DNA of 64,000 nt. Origin: Liolophura sinensis (lineage: Eukaryota > Mollusca > Polyplacophora > Chitonida > Chitonidae). Position 1 is the first letter of the stretch. Every line of letters begins with the position of its first letter. Positions 21,453 to 32,929 of the stretch are shown piece after piece. A program made the position numbers and the translations under genes. Below the pieces are notes generated by a model. The model saw nothing but the letters and a program-made list of their open reading frames with translations. It was not told the origin of the DNA and did not search any database. The stretch is from the NCBI RefSeq assembly GCF_032854445.1, contig NC_088295.1, positions 49,895,385 through 49,959,384 on the forward strand. The letters run 5' to 3'.

Positions 21453-22026
21453 CTGTAAGAATACATGTACTACAACATTAAACACTGCAGTGTATAACAA
21501 TCAGGATACACAATGTTAAAAGGAAAACACGTGTCCTTCCACATATCCAATAAATAAATAAACGAAAAGGTAAAAAATCGACGTCTTTTATATGCACAAC
21601 GTCTTACTTCTTACTTTCAGAGGTCAATTCTAAAGCTAAAAGAGCAGTTCCACCATTTACTTTGTCCAATGTCTAAAGCCCATTCACTCCGTTGGTAAAG
21701 CGTTAAGAGTATACAGAACCATATCATAGCCTGACATAGCCTATTGGGCTAGGCGCTCTTGGTGACTGGTCGCATTTTGTCTACTTTTTAAAAATGGGAT
21801 GAAACTAGGTTATGCAGTTTTCTAGAGATGCTATATCAACATAAACATATTCTACCTTTGAATTATAATTACACTCAACTTGCACCATATATTTGCTCGA
21901 ATACTTCATCCCATGTTAATTTCTCAAAAAAAGAAATCTTCGTTATAAACGAAATTTAAATGTGTCTTTAAATTCCTTGAACTTGATACAGTACAACTCT
22001 AAAATGGACTCTTTCTCTGCAAACAC

Positions 22027-22208
22027 CATAAGGGAGGTAGAGGACTGTGAAGACAGAGCAGCAGCAGGCGATACCACCAAGCAGCACGGAGGCGCAGAGG
22101 AGCCACTTCCGCCCCAGGCGGTGTAGCAGAGGCAGACAAGGAAGGTAACCCAGAAACTCCACGACGATGGACAGGAAGAAGTTCGGGTAGATATTACCGT
22201 CACTGTTG
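22027..22208 (-). pseudogene. Copy A exon 7, 5'-truncated
   Basis: Matches the intact exon 7 from the NIYLNFF-like segment to the LYLPYG donor. The 5' part is replaced at about 22208 by transposon-like sequence, and 9 bp next to the break are missing. The conserved DRLGRK motif reads HRLGRK. Confidence 0.88.
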
Positions 22209-22290
22209 GACACAGACCCCCATTACAACTTCCGTTTACGATTGTAGTTCTGTGAATTTTAGGGTATAAAGTCTTTTTTTGCTCCCAGGC
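22209..22290. repeat. Transposon-end block shared with the foldback at 53,050
   Basis: About 85 bp, including ACAGACCCCCATTACAACTT, CCGTTTACGATTGTAGTTCT and TTTTAGGGTATAAAGTCTTT. The reverse complement occurs at about 53054-53140 with only a few differences. One end coincides with the break in pseudogene exon 7. Confidence 0.75.
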
Positions 22291-22298
22291 GTTCGTTT

Positions 22299-22526
22299 TT
22301 GGTGCACAGGTGCATGCTTGGTATTAAAATTGGAACAGGCAGCGGAAAGTCACTGTGCTATCAGGCAGTAACGGTGATAGCGAAAGAGACAGAACAGCCG
22401 ATGGATGTAGCCTATGTTGTTATTGTTTCGCCACTAATTTCCATCGAGCCTATTTTGCCTCAAAATGACGGTCCCCTCGATGCACAGAGAGATATTTTTT
22501 GCACTAGCACTTCTACGTCTAAATAA
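22299..22526 (+). pseudogene. RecQ-like helicase fragment
   Basis: A 75-residue open frame. It contains GTGSGKSLCYQ, the RecQ-type Walker A (motif I), and about 25 residues later VVIVSPLISI, the motif Ia found in RecQ and related DExH helicases (SPL-L pattern). No DEAH box follows; the frame soon ends. It is a fragment of a superfamily 2 helicase, either captured by or encoded in the DNA transposon whose end block lies directly to its left. It sits where exon 6 of the SLC22 pseudogene should be, in opposite orientation to that gene. Confidence 0.6.
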
Positions 22527-24831
22527 ATTTATTGCATACACCGCATATTACTCATTACAGCCACACCCCGTGTTGTTTTGAACTCCTGTGAGTGTCAGTA
22601 ACTAAGGTGGAATCTGATTGGACCATGGATCATGCATATTTATGAAGTTCAGAGCGTTGAAGCGTTATTATGGCCCAGTAAATCAAAGTAGATGATGTCG
22701 GACACCACAAACTTGATTAAATGAAGATGCAAGAAAAGTGATAGTTAGGGGAATCTACAAATATACGCTTTCCAAGACCGGGTTTGAACCTGGACCTCAT
22801 CTGTCATAGCGATTAAAAGGCAAGCTACTTATCAGCACTCGGCCAGGTATAGTCGTATAGGGGTGATGTTAAACATGCTTGCTGCTATTAAAGTGAAAGG
22901 CAGCACCTGACTGATGTTTATGTCCATTGAAAGATCTTAAACCGGCATTAAATATTTTTTTAGATTTTTTTCAACCCAGTGAAAGTTTAGTGAAATTTTG
23001 CCTTGACACAGCTTCAGCACGTCTCTATTATCGAGTGCAAGGTGGCTTAACGTTTACTCTAGGTCTCTAACGCCGACGGTATTTTCCGTATGATAGTAGA
23101 AGCAGTAGCCTATGACAGATAAAAGTTGTGAACATCGGCGATAAAGCGCCAAGTGATAAATATGGTTTTCTCGGAAACTGGACATACGGGAAGAATATTT
23201 CTTCCACTGCGTGCATATCTACAGATGTTCGGCTGGGGTATTCCTGGTTCAGCTTGTAGCCTCCGAAGGGTTTGTACTGTTGATTTTGACCGCAATTAAG
23301 TGCCAACGAAATTACAATAGGAATGTTGTATAACTAGATTCATGCTCGGTTCTGAAACAAATGGAAATAAATCTAAGTACCACTGAAGCAGATCTAGGCA
23401 TTCGACTGTCGCTGGATTTTATGTTTTAGTTTTGTGGTGATGATTTTAAGATGAAAACAGTCCTCACTTAGACGTCAGAGAAAGCAACTTGGCTTGAAAT
23501 CGGCGTTGCAATAATTTTACTGTACTTTATAAAAGAAAGCATAAAAAACATTCCTTGTATGCGAGAAAGACGAAAGAGCAAAATTAAAATTCTTCACTTG
23601 TAATATATTTAGAGAAAAAAAGTTATATCATAAAGATTTTTAATCAGTTTTAAGCGTTATCCGGGGAGATGGAGTCGAACCTAGCTTCAACATCCCTAAT
23701 GAATCTTGTACTCACTCGGATATTTGTTATTTAGAAACTGCTGACTAAACGTTAAAAAGAAAGACAAAACATGTATTTGGGGAGATAAATGTGGTTTGGG
23801 CCGAGACGGCATGCTACTCTCTGACATAATTTGTAATATCATCGCTGAAGATTACACGGCTTGTAAATCAACTGATGTTACGCCTGTGGTGGTCCATAAA
23901 TGATACAGACCTGTCCCACAACACTTTGTGAAATGCTTCGGCTATACACGTAACTAATTCGTTGTAAATAATCTCAAAATGATGTCCTATGCAGTACTTT
24001 TGTGTTATCATATGTCACTTCATGGAGTGAATGGGTAAAGGTTACTTCACAGATTAGGCCGCGCAATCTGATAACAACGTGTTTGAATGAACAAACTTCT
24101 CAAGATGGCTGCCTCGACACCATTTACGCAGTATTTTCATTTTGTTTTTCAAGTTATTCGGGGAAATCTCATGAAAATAATTAAGCATGATACTTTTTAG
24201 AAAGCATGAGTATCCTGCTTTGGACTGAAATATGTTTTAACCAGGCACTGTCTTGTCCTTTAAACGTATTCTGTGGGACATAAGTTCAACGAAATTTACG
24301 ACCGAAATAGACAAGACACTTTCTTGTCCATTTTTGGTCACTGTTCTCGAAAATAACCTTGACAACTTCGTTGATGGAGAACGTTACGAGAAATTTGACT
24401 TACAAAGTCTTGCAAAAGTGGTCTCTATGTTGAAATGACTGATCTGCCCAAGCAGATCTAGTGGTGAAAGTGTCTTGCGGACTTAAAAACATATTAGTAT
24501 AAAAGTTCACGGCATGGAAGGTAAATCCGGAGCAACATCGACAATATGACAGTTGCCAAATGGTCACGCGTAACCTGTGAAATACGGTCTCTCGTTAGTC
24601 TACTTCAGTTAGGGTTTTCATTGTAACTTTTTATGTGCGCTTAAATAGTAGCAACTTACACTAACCCTACAGCACCATGGCAATCAGAATTAGGTAAAAA
24701 AAATGCAGTAATGTGAATTGCAATTCAGTAAACGTCACTGGTCTGTGATTACTCAAAAGCTGTGTTGCCATCAGATTTAATTAAAAGTAAATGAAAGCAG
24801 CCCAGCCCCAATTTCCAGTAATTTTTCTTAC
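22527..24831. other. Remaining part of pseudogene intron 5-6 region
   Basis: Contains the SINE family 3 copy at 22755-22862. Exon 6 was not found. A minus-strand open frame at 23067-23306 has protein-like composition but I recognise no family. Confidence 0.45.
22755..22862 (-). mobile_element. tRNA-derived SINE, family 3
   Basis: The minus strand reads CTGGCCGAGTGCTGATAAGT (A-box-like) and, about 40 bp on, GAGGTCCAGGTTCAAACCCG (B-box-like), then TTGTAGATT. A related copy lies at 43890-44012 in intron 5 of the intact gene, so the insertion may predate the duplication. Confidence 0.55.
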
Positions 24832-24992
24832 CCCCAGTGCACCAGGAGAAGAGCTACTGACACAGACATAGCCAGCTGCAGATGATGCCAGTCCGGAACA
24901 AAGTAAGCCACGAGCACAAGAAGGGCTTCACCAATGACATAGAAAAACTAGATTCCCATTCCCGTCCATTTTCGTTTTGAAGGTCTTTATCC
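24832..24992 (-). pseudogene. Copy A exon 5
   Basis: Aligned over its whole length to the intact exon 5. It lost 8 bp near the start (the GMELVGP segment) and the codon for glutamate in GIEFFF is now TAG. Confidence 0.9.
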
Positions 24993-25790
24993 CTGGATTG
25001 TTGAACACAAATACACGCCCTTGATGTTACATTATTACATGTCTATTTTCTCGACTGTTGTCCTACTCAGAAGAATTTGACTTTATATGAGAATATTACA
25101 CCAAAATACGACTTGTAGTTCATAAAACACTACAGTGGTACTCGTATGTTATAAAGCGACATGAAACATGATGGAAAATAGATTTTTGATTCATTTTTCT
25201 ATGCCAAAACGGTACATGTATGATTCTTGTCGATTTGACATTTACATGGCCACATAAAACCCATAATGTAAAGTCTATATGAAACCATATTTCACCACTT
25301 TCTTTCATCCATGGTGGCAGAAAATCGACAGTGTAGAGATTGTCAAGCTATTTTGCGCCACTTAACTAGTTTTATATCTGTGTACATGGGTTTCGAAATG
25401 GACCTTTTTCACCACTTAATTGCTTTATATCTTTTTGCATGGTCAAAGATCATAATGCAAAGGCTCAATGTGAAACATTTCCATCACTGCTGTGGTACAT
25501 GTCAACAATGCATACGTTTACTCTTTGCAACGTATATTTATTCATTTGCTTGATTGTTGGTTTTAGATCGTATACTTATGAATATCTTGCAAAGAAGCCA
25601 ACAGCTAGATTTATGACTGGATGAAACCGACAGAGCTCATTAGCAGCATGCCCCATGCAGAAGCTGTCTGAGAACCAGCCGGAGATAGATATAAGTACTT
25701 ATCAGGTCCGTGATGACAGAGCCAATAAGGGGCTCTGTGTACAATATGGAATCACGCAAACTTATCTCTGAGAAGCATGAGAAAACTTAC
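24993..25790. other. Intron 4 of the SLC22 pseudogene
   Basis: The segment at about 25550-25690 aligns with 45410-45545 of the intact gene's intron, which confirms that whole genomic sequence was duplicated. No gene. Confidence 0.6.
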
Positions 25791-25945
25791 CAGTGGTGAA
25801 AGTATTAATGTAAATGCCTGAGGTGGAGGCCCCGTGAAAGAAGCGGAGAATGGCGAAGCTGATGAAGTAGGGGACAAAGGCTGTTGTTACCCCAGAATTC
25901 AGTAACAGGAGCACAGAAAAACACAATATTTTCTTCCACCCTAAA
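25791..25945 (-). pseudogene. Copy A exon 4
   Basis: 155 nt, the same length as the intact exon, with acceptor GTATTTAG and donor CACTG|GTAAGT kept. The family motif GRKK reads GWKK. Confidence 0.88.
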
Positions 25946-26362
25946 CTAAATACAAAATAAACCATGGAAACAGCAAGGAAAGTAGAAGAGCCACATATAT
26001 ATTAACTCGTGATCAGGTGCAAATCCCCTATGTATACATTGTGAACATTGTAGGACATTTGGTGCACGGCTTAGCCTTTGGCGTAAGTCCATCGCATTTT
26101 CACTGGTCATGTGGATCCGGATTCTTTACCATTGGCAGATAGGACAATAATACTTCTATTCCTGTTTTCACCTGCGGCCGAAAGCGACCATGCTGTAGTG
26201 TGGGAGTTTGTACAATTTAGCCATGGCAGACGTTTATTTTTTTTTTTTTAGAGTTTATTTATTTGATTGTTGTCAAGGCACCCCAAACGATACATGCCAG
26301 TGAATCTATAAATGGCAATAAATCAGTAAAAGGCACAAAACTGTCAGGAAGGGTTCACCTAC

Positions 26363-26473
26363 ATGTCCCCAAGAACGCCAAAGACCAAAGACCTGACCAG
26401 CTTGCCCAGCATGAAAGCCATGGTAATGTGGGATCTCTTCTAATGTGGGAAAGTCATTACACACAAAGGACAT
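26363..26473 (-). pseudogene. Copy A exon 3
   Basis: Both splice sites are kept (TTTCAG, GACAT|GTAGGT). It is 111 nt against 104 in the intact copy; a 7-bp insertion after the VC(N/D)D codons shifts the frame. Confidence 0.88.
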
Positions 26474-26731
26474 CTGAAATCACAGTGAAGTCCGACGTTA
26501 GACGAAACTTCCATCATTTTATTTTCGATCAAGGAACCACACATTTGTTATCATCACGTTATACATAAAACACCTACAAAGCCTTGGATACCTGACAAGA
26601 ATTTGTTGATCAAACAGACTCACCTTTGTGAAATATTATGGCGAAAGGCGAGGGGTTTCTCAAGTCTCTGGCCGGTTTTCCGCAATAAACTCAGTAAACA
26701 AGAAAATACAACATCATTGCGGCATATATAC

Positions 26732-26925
26732 CTGCGTTGTGGTTTCCAATGGTTTCGTTGGAGTATATAAAGCCCGGACCCCAAGCAGTGATGTTATACA
26801 TTTCGTATTTAGCATATTCTGAACCTGAACGGGAGTCTTTTACAGGAATGGTCACGTTAACAAGCCATTGGTGAAAGTCATTCTGGAATTCGTAGGAGTC
26901 GTTGTCCAAACCAGGGATAGAGCAC
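26732..26925 (-). pseudogene. Copy A exon 2
   Basis: Codes the extracellular loop with the NVT, NIT and NET sites, but a 41-bp deletion removes the conserved CDRWVFDQS segment and shifts the frame. Confidence 0.9.
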
Positions 26926-27363
26926 CTTGGAGAAAACAAAAAGATGATGTACACAAATCATTCCCTGTAAGAGACAACTGCTATCTTAATCTGGATCCCA
27001 GTATATTTCTGATAGAATACAAGCAATATGACCACGGTTAAACATTTTACTTGCTCATTCGATTTATCGGATTTGTGCCTCTTTGCAAGGGCATTGTGGT
27101 GTATACCTACAGTCTTGTACAGTGGGTCCAGTGAGGGATGCGTATACGAAAGCCAAGACTATACAGTCTGTCTCTTCTTGATCATATGCCCTTAGGTAAA
27201 GTGCAGTTAGATTACTTTTTCTAATTTATAATGTATGCATGTATATCTGCTTGTGGTTTTACGTCTTAACAACTTTTAGTCTTATTACAATGAAAAGTAA
27301 TTGGGTGTGTTTACATATAATATGCGTGCCTTGATAAGCTGATTTCCTGGACGAAGACTTCAT

Positions 27364-27724
27364 TGCCCCGGTTACCGGCCCGGATAGCACAGCTGGTAGA
27401 GCGTCCGGTTCGGGAGCGGTAGATCCAGAGTGAGTCCTGGGTCAAGTCCCACCTAAGACTTTAAAAGAGGAAAGTTGTAACTTCCTCACTTGGCGTTCAG
27501 CATGAAGGGGATAGTGCAACGACTGGTTGACCCGTATCAGTATAATGGCTCGGGCGGGGCCGCTTACTTGCCTTCGGTAAGTCGTCTCAGTCCAGCAGCA
27601 CTAGATAAAAGAGCGGTGGAAATTCGTCCTGCGACAAGGAGGCACATTACATACACCGTAAGGATTCCTTCGTCGTCATATGACTGAAAAATTGTTGAGT
27701 ACGACTTGAACCCCAAGCACTCAC
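27364..27724 (+). mobile_element. tRNA-derived SINE, family 2, full length
   Basis: The head GGATAGCACAGCTGGTAGAG has an A-box and GGGTCAAGTCCC is a B-box about 45 bp on. The body includes AACGACTGGTTGACCCGTAT and AAAAGAGCGGTGGAAATTCG. The 3' end is GACTGAAAAATTGTTGAGTA then CCCAAGCACTCACTCATT. Other copies lie at 16150-16345, 29000-29190 and 42605-42915. It is in intron 1 of the pseudogene. Confidence 0.85.
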
Positions 27725-30149
27725 TCATTGCCCCGGATTACATCATGACTATTCAAAGACAATGGCATGCACAATATTGGGTGTGTCCAGTATGTTTTGA
27801 CGTTATGGCCGAGAGCGACACCAGAGGCCTCTTCCTCAAAGTGATCGTAGCCTGAGCTGACGATAACTACTATGGCAATATATGCTTTTAACATGTGCCG
27901 CCATGGTAGTTACAATCAACTTAGCCAACGATTGTTTTGTGCAAGCGGCCCCACTTACCTAAACTGCTATCGATTTTATTCTAAAGCCTGTTTCTGACAC
28001 TGCTATATTTGGAAATGTTTAAATGTTGTTCAAAGAAATTTCGAGAAAAGCTTATGGAATTTTACATAATGAATCAAAAAAGTATCCTAACTGCATTTAA
28101 TTTGCAATAATGTTGATAAAAGTGTAGAGCTTTTGGTAGTAGGTGTCTCTGATGAAAGGCAATTTGGCAGCCAGTAAGGCTGGTTTTACAGACGGCTGTA
28201 TATGGGCAACAGGTTAAAAGAAAAACACTATACCATTCGAATGACTGTAGTTGACAGTAGCGAATGTGGATACTTGACAAGGAATGACAAAAAAGAAATT
28301 ATCCCAAGTAAGAACGAAATATTTGGCAATATTCATGTTGTCTTATATTTATATTTTTTAATCCAGTGCGAGTGGACAACAGTGGTGGAGATTAAATGTG
28401 TTTATTAATTTCATTTATTCCATCGTTTTAAACTATTATGGGAGGTTCGACTCTTGAGGGACTTTCCTATTCTCTGTCATTACAAATGAAATGATTAATG
28501 TACATGTATTTCTTAATTGCTTTTTAAGTGAGTTTCGATTTTCTGGGAAAGGGTGACTCTTGAAATTATTGACTTTCTTCCCATCTATACACTGTGTTTT
28601 TGACAATAGTTTCCTTTTTTGCCAGATTAAACTTAAACAAGCTCACAGAAACAGATTTATTGTTTAAAAAAGAAAGTTGCATTTAGTTTTTGACTGAGTG
28701 TGACACAATCTTACTTTCAAGAGCCGATCATAACAAAGACTGGCCATACTAAAATTTTTACTTGTTGCTGCCTCGCTTGACGCTCAGCAAGGTTAATGCA
28801 AGGAAAAAGGACTGATGTTGTTGAAATACTTGTTTTAGGGTCACTTCCCTTTTGAATATCGTGGTCCGTCAAATCAGCACTTTTATTAAATTATTTAGAT
28901 TGGTAATTGTTTTTTGTTTGTTTTACAATGCGAATTATGTATTTACATATGTACATTAGTTTTATGATTGCGTTTTATGATAGGACTGATTGGCCCGCTG
29001 TCAGCATATAATGTGACTGGGTTAGTTGTCATGTCTGGTGCCTTCTGCATGATGCATCAGTGGCATGGGCTCGCCCTGCCACAAGGAGAGAAGGTATATG
29101 TAGAGACACCCAATGACTCCTCGTCATCATATGACTGAAAAATTATGAAGTATGGGGTAAAACCTGTTTCATACATACATATATATTCAAGTGCAATTTA
29201 TTTACCCATTTAATTTAGTGCTGGAGGCTAGATTGCCACTCATCCGATCAATATACATAGTCTGTTACCTCACAAACACGGCCAGTGATATAGCTTTAAG
29301 ATGCAGAACACTATTGTTTTTATTTTAACGTTTGCGTTTTCAGTCTAGCTTCATTATTTAAAAGTACATGCACTCTAATCTCTAGCATGTGAAATGCATG
29401 GGCTCTTACTTGCGGGTAATGCTGGCGAGATAAGGTACGCAAATTCTCGTTTAACCATTGTAGAGATCAGTCGCTTGGTTATGTAGTGGTCGTAAATTCT
29501 GTGGTTTGACAAAGTGGGGAAGCATATAAGTTGTAGCCTTGTTAAGTGTTATGGTAACATAGCACTGTTCATTGCATATATGGATTCAAGATGAAGACAA
29601 ATATATATATGAGTCGTTTTTAAACTTTGGAAAAGTTTGATATCGTCGGTGGCCACTTTTCTAGAACGCTTAATTCTATAAAGGAATCACACTACCCTGA
29701 CATTTTCTTCTCACGGGACATCTGTTGAAACTGAGCCTTTGAGAACACTGCTCTTTTAGGCAATTCAGTATATAAAGGCGCCATATACAGCTTAACAATT
29801 TCGTTCATGAGGCCACGTATTGATTCGCCCATAAATCAAATGAATATGTAAAGACACTATAGCTAATAAATTCGTCTCCGTGCCTTGGTCACTAAGCATT
29901 AGGCTATGATGGAAATTTTTCTGATGGAAATGTAGACATTTGTGATAATTTCGTTCTCAAGGGTACCGCACTTCTTTGAATAGCCATCTTTCATCGGACA
30001 CTTAAACTTTCGACAGGCCAATTCCAAGGAAGATATTTTTCTATGAAAATCTGGTCACTTCATGAACTTATTCTCAGAGTACACAAGCTTTCTGGACAAT
30101 TATACTTCTATGGACAGCAACCTTTCTCAACATATCTGTAGTATCTAAC
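27725..30149. other. Part of intron 1 of the SLC22 pseudogene
   Basis: The stretch near 29400-29530 aligns loosely with 48510-48620 of the intact gene's intron 1. Besides the SINE piece at 29000-29190 I see nothing more. Confidence 0.5.
29000..29190 (+). mobile_element. SINE family 2, 3' fragment
   Basis: Shares CCCTGCCACAAGGAGAGAAG (body) and CCTCGTCATCATATGACTGA, AAAATTATGAAGTA with the family 2 3' region; diverged. Confidence 0.55.
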
Positions 30150-30169
30150 AAATAATGAGTTCTCCCCAT

Positions 30170-30854
30170 GTGCGGATAATGATTTCTCCCTGTAACATCC
30201 GGTTGTCTGGGAGTCAATCTACACAATTCAAGCGCAGATTTCTGAGAGAATCTAACATTAAATTGGATAAAATTCTAGAAATATCCAGAGCATTTGATTT
30301 GTTTATTTATTTATTTATTTATTTGAATGGTGTTTTACGCCGTACTCAAGAATATTTCAGCATTATGGTGGGAGGAAACTGGGCAGAGCCCGGGGGAAAC
30401 CCACGGCCATCCGCAGGTTGCTACAGACCTTCTCACTTACGGTCGGAGAGGAAGCCAGCATGAGCTGGACTTGAACTCACAGCGACCGCATTGGTGAGAC
30501 ACTCCTGGGTCATTACCCTGTGCTAGCGCGCTAAGCACCTGAGCCACGGAGGCCCCCAGAGCATTTGAAACATCAGACATGCAGTCCCAACATACAGAAA
30601 ACACAGCTGAGAGCAGCAGCCGCTCTGTCAACAATGCTTCAAACTGTCAACATTACAATCAACACAATGTTGCAAAACAACCCGCAAGGCCAAACCAACG
30701 ACATAATTCTTTTCAAGTACAACAAAACAAGCCACAAAACGTGAATCCTAACAACAAATTAATGAACACTTGTAGAAACTGTGGTAACGGCTGGCATCAC
30801 ACAGGGCACCCCTGTCCAGCTAAGGCGAGACGTGTGCGAAATGGAGTAAAATGA
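30170..30854 (+). pseudogene. Gypsy gag remnant, interrupted by a SINE
   Basis: The gag frame reads up to ISRAF at 30297, is broken by a SINE (30298-30555), and resumes at about 30569. The C-terminal part (30579-30854) is still open and holds a zinc knuckle CRNCGNGWHHTGHPCPAK, of the C-x2-C-x5-H-x4-C type, near residue 70. The K02A2.6-like group of Gypsy elements has this arrangement. Confidence 0.75.
30298..30555 (-). mobile_element. SINE family 1, full length, nested in Gypsy gag
   Basis: Reverse orientation. It has five TTTA tail units, the body (TTTTACGCCGTACTCAAGAA, GGTGGGAGGAAACTGGGCAG, CCATCCGCAGGTTGC), then the B-box (GACTTGAACTC) and A-box (GAGCCACGGAGGCCCC). A perfect 13-bp target-site duplication CCAGAGCATTTGA flanks it at 30285-30297 and 30556-30568. 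Confidence 0.95.
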
Positions 30855-31460
30855 ATTATCTACTTCTTTGCCGTAGTGGTCAAAACAACTCGAAGCTCAA
30901 AGTACACAACAAACGCAAAAAATACCAGAAAAACAAATCTGTAAATCAACTTGAGCTGACAGATAACCAAAGTGACAATTCTCCTGACGAGGGCTTTGCT
31001 TTCACTTTAAGAAATCACATTGGACAAATGAACTCTGGTATAAAACAACCAATAACAAGTGTTTCGATTGGCGCCGCCCTGATGAAAGTTTTGATTGACA
31101 GCGGTGCATCTGTCAATGTTGTTGGCAAAACAGGCTATGATAATATAGCCAGACACACCTACACTCTTAAAACATCTCAAGTCAAATGTATTTGTGCACG
31201 GTTCTGACACTCCACTGCACATGCTCTGAACTTTTGAAGCTATGGTGGGGAAAAAATTGTATAGTGGAGAATTCTACGTCACTAATAAACCTTCTGATGG
31301 ATCCCTACTAGGATTTAAAACAGCTACGGACTTAGGCCTAATACACATTCCCGATAATTCGGTGAATGCCATACACAAAGGTGTTTCCAAGAGTACAGTT
31401 AGCCCCACAAGCCAGAGACCAATCAACCAAATAGTGTATGAGTTTGCTGACAGATTTTAA
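30851..31460 (+). pseudogene. Gypsy aspartic protease region
   Basis: The 118-residue frame at 30851-31207 contains VLIDSGASVNVV, the DSG(A) active-site motif of retropepsins. After a stop, the frame at 31242-31460 continues with KKLYSGEFYVT and LLGFKTATDLGL, the usual C-terminal part of the Gypsy protease, where a hydrophobic strand and a G-x-x-T-A-x-x-L-G motif lead toward the reverse transcriptase. Confidence 0.75.
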
Positions 31461-32480
31461 GGCGTTGGTCTACTCAACAACTACCAATTCAAAATTTACA
31501 TCGACAAATCACTTAAACCAATGGCCCCGTCTGCAAGTAAAAACTGAGTTAACCACACTCCAAGAAACGGAGATCATTGAACCCGTTGAAGGACCAACAC
31601 CATGGGTTTCGCCGATTGTGGTAGTGCCCAAGAAAGACAAAACGTCGGTGAGACATTGTGTAGACATGCGTACGTCTAATACAGCTGTCCAACGAGAACG
31701 ACATCCTACGCCTACCACTGATGAAGTTCACGAGTTCAACGGCGCTACGATATTCTCAAAGCTGGGCTTGAAACAAGGCTATCATTAAATCGAGCTACAT
31801 CAAGACTCACGTCATACCACTACGTTACAAAACGCCTACCATTAATGACGTTATATACGATCTCGAAGGCGCTACGATATTCTCAAAGCTGGACTTGAAA
31901 CAAGGCTATCATTAAATCGAGCTACACCTAGACACAAGTCATATCACTGCGTTACAAAACATCGTCTCTTATTCGGACTATCATTAGCTTCTGAGATTTT
32001 CCAACACGTCATTCAACAAGCCAACATCCCTGGTATCAGAAACTTATCGGATGACGTTACATTTTTCGAAAAAAAAAATCAACAAGACAGCGTCTCCGGG
32101 AACGTAATCTTACTCTCAATCTCGACAAGTGCGTGTTTAGTACGTCGTCACTACCGTTCTTTGGATTCATTTTCTCAAAGGACGGTGTTTCTCCAGACCT
32201 CCATAAAGTGCACGCTATACACCAAATGCCCGTACCAGAGACTCCAGGTGCAGTCAAGAGTTTTCTCGGTATGACGAACTATGACAAACACCAAATGGTC
32301 ATGGACTGATCGTCAACAAACTGCTTTCCAGCAAATGAAAGACGTTCTTTCAGCTGACCCAGTCATATCTTATTTCGACCCAACTCTTGATACACGCATC
32401 TATACGTCGACGCAAGCCCTATCGGATTAGGCGGTATTCTCACACAATCAAACAAACATGGCAAGACACGTAACGTATCG
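31438..32480 (+). pseudogene. Gypsy reverse transcriptase remnant with internal duplication
   Basis: The first frame contains IIEPVEGPTPWVSPIVVVPK and RHCVDMR, the palm entry of Gypsy reverse transcriptases, then FSKLGLKQGYH. A tandem duplication of about 125 bp follows, with GGCGCTACGATATTCTCAAA at 31741 and again at 31868. Later comes IRNLSDDV in the place of the Y-x-DD catalytic motif, then an RNase H piece (GLGGILTQSNKHGK) at about 32420. Frameshifts separate the parts. Confidence 0.75.
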
Positions 32481-32929
32481 TACGCAAGCAGACCTTTGTC
32501 AGACACATAGCGTCGATACTCACAAACAGAGCACTAGGCCTTTGTCACTGTTTCATGCGGACAATTGAAAAGGCGTTACCAATCTCTTTTTCACAAGAAA
32601 AGGAGTGGAAGAAAGATCTTAACAGTTTCTTGCTTCACTCAATCACAACACCCAGCACACACTGCTAGATGGCAATTGCGACTTCAACCATATGAACTTA
32701 TTGTCATATATGAACGAAGAGTTGAAAGCCCAACCCACTTCCTCTCTCGACACCCTCAACAAGATTAACCAGTACCTGACCGAGACATTGTCAACGAATA
32801 CGTCAATTTCATCACTCAGCAGAGATGACAAAACTAACAAAAGCTATCATCTCAGGTCGATGGAACAGGCGTGACCCTCATCTTAGGCGGTACTACAAAG
32901 TTTGACATGAACTGACCGTGACTCCTTCA

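Noticed and set aside
23067-23306. 79-codon minus-strand frame as the missing exon 6 of the SLC22 pseudogene
   Set aside because: No match to the intact exon 6 (no PESPRWLL or following loop) and no matching splice sites.
27364-27440. A tRNA gene
   Set aside because: A- and B-boxes are present but the sequence is the head of a SINE repeated elsewhere in the window and does not fold as a complete tRNA by eye.
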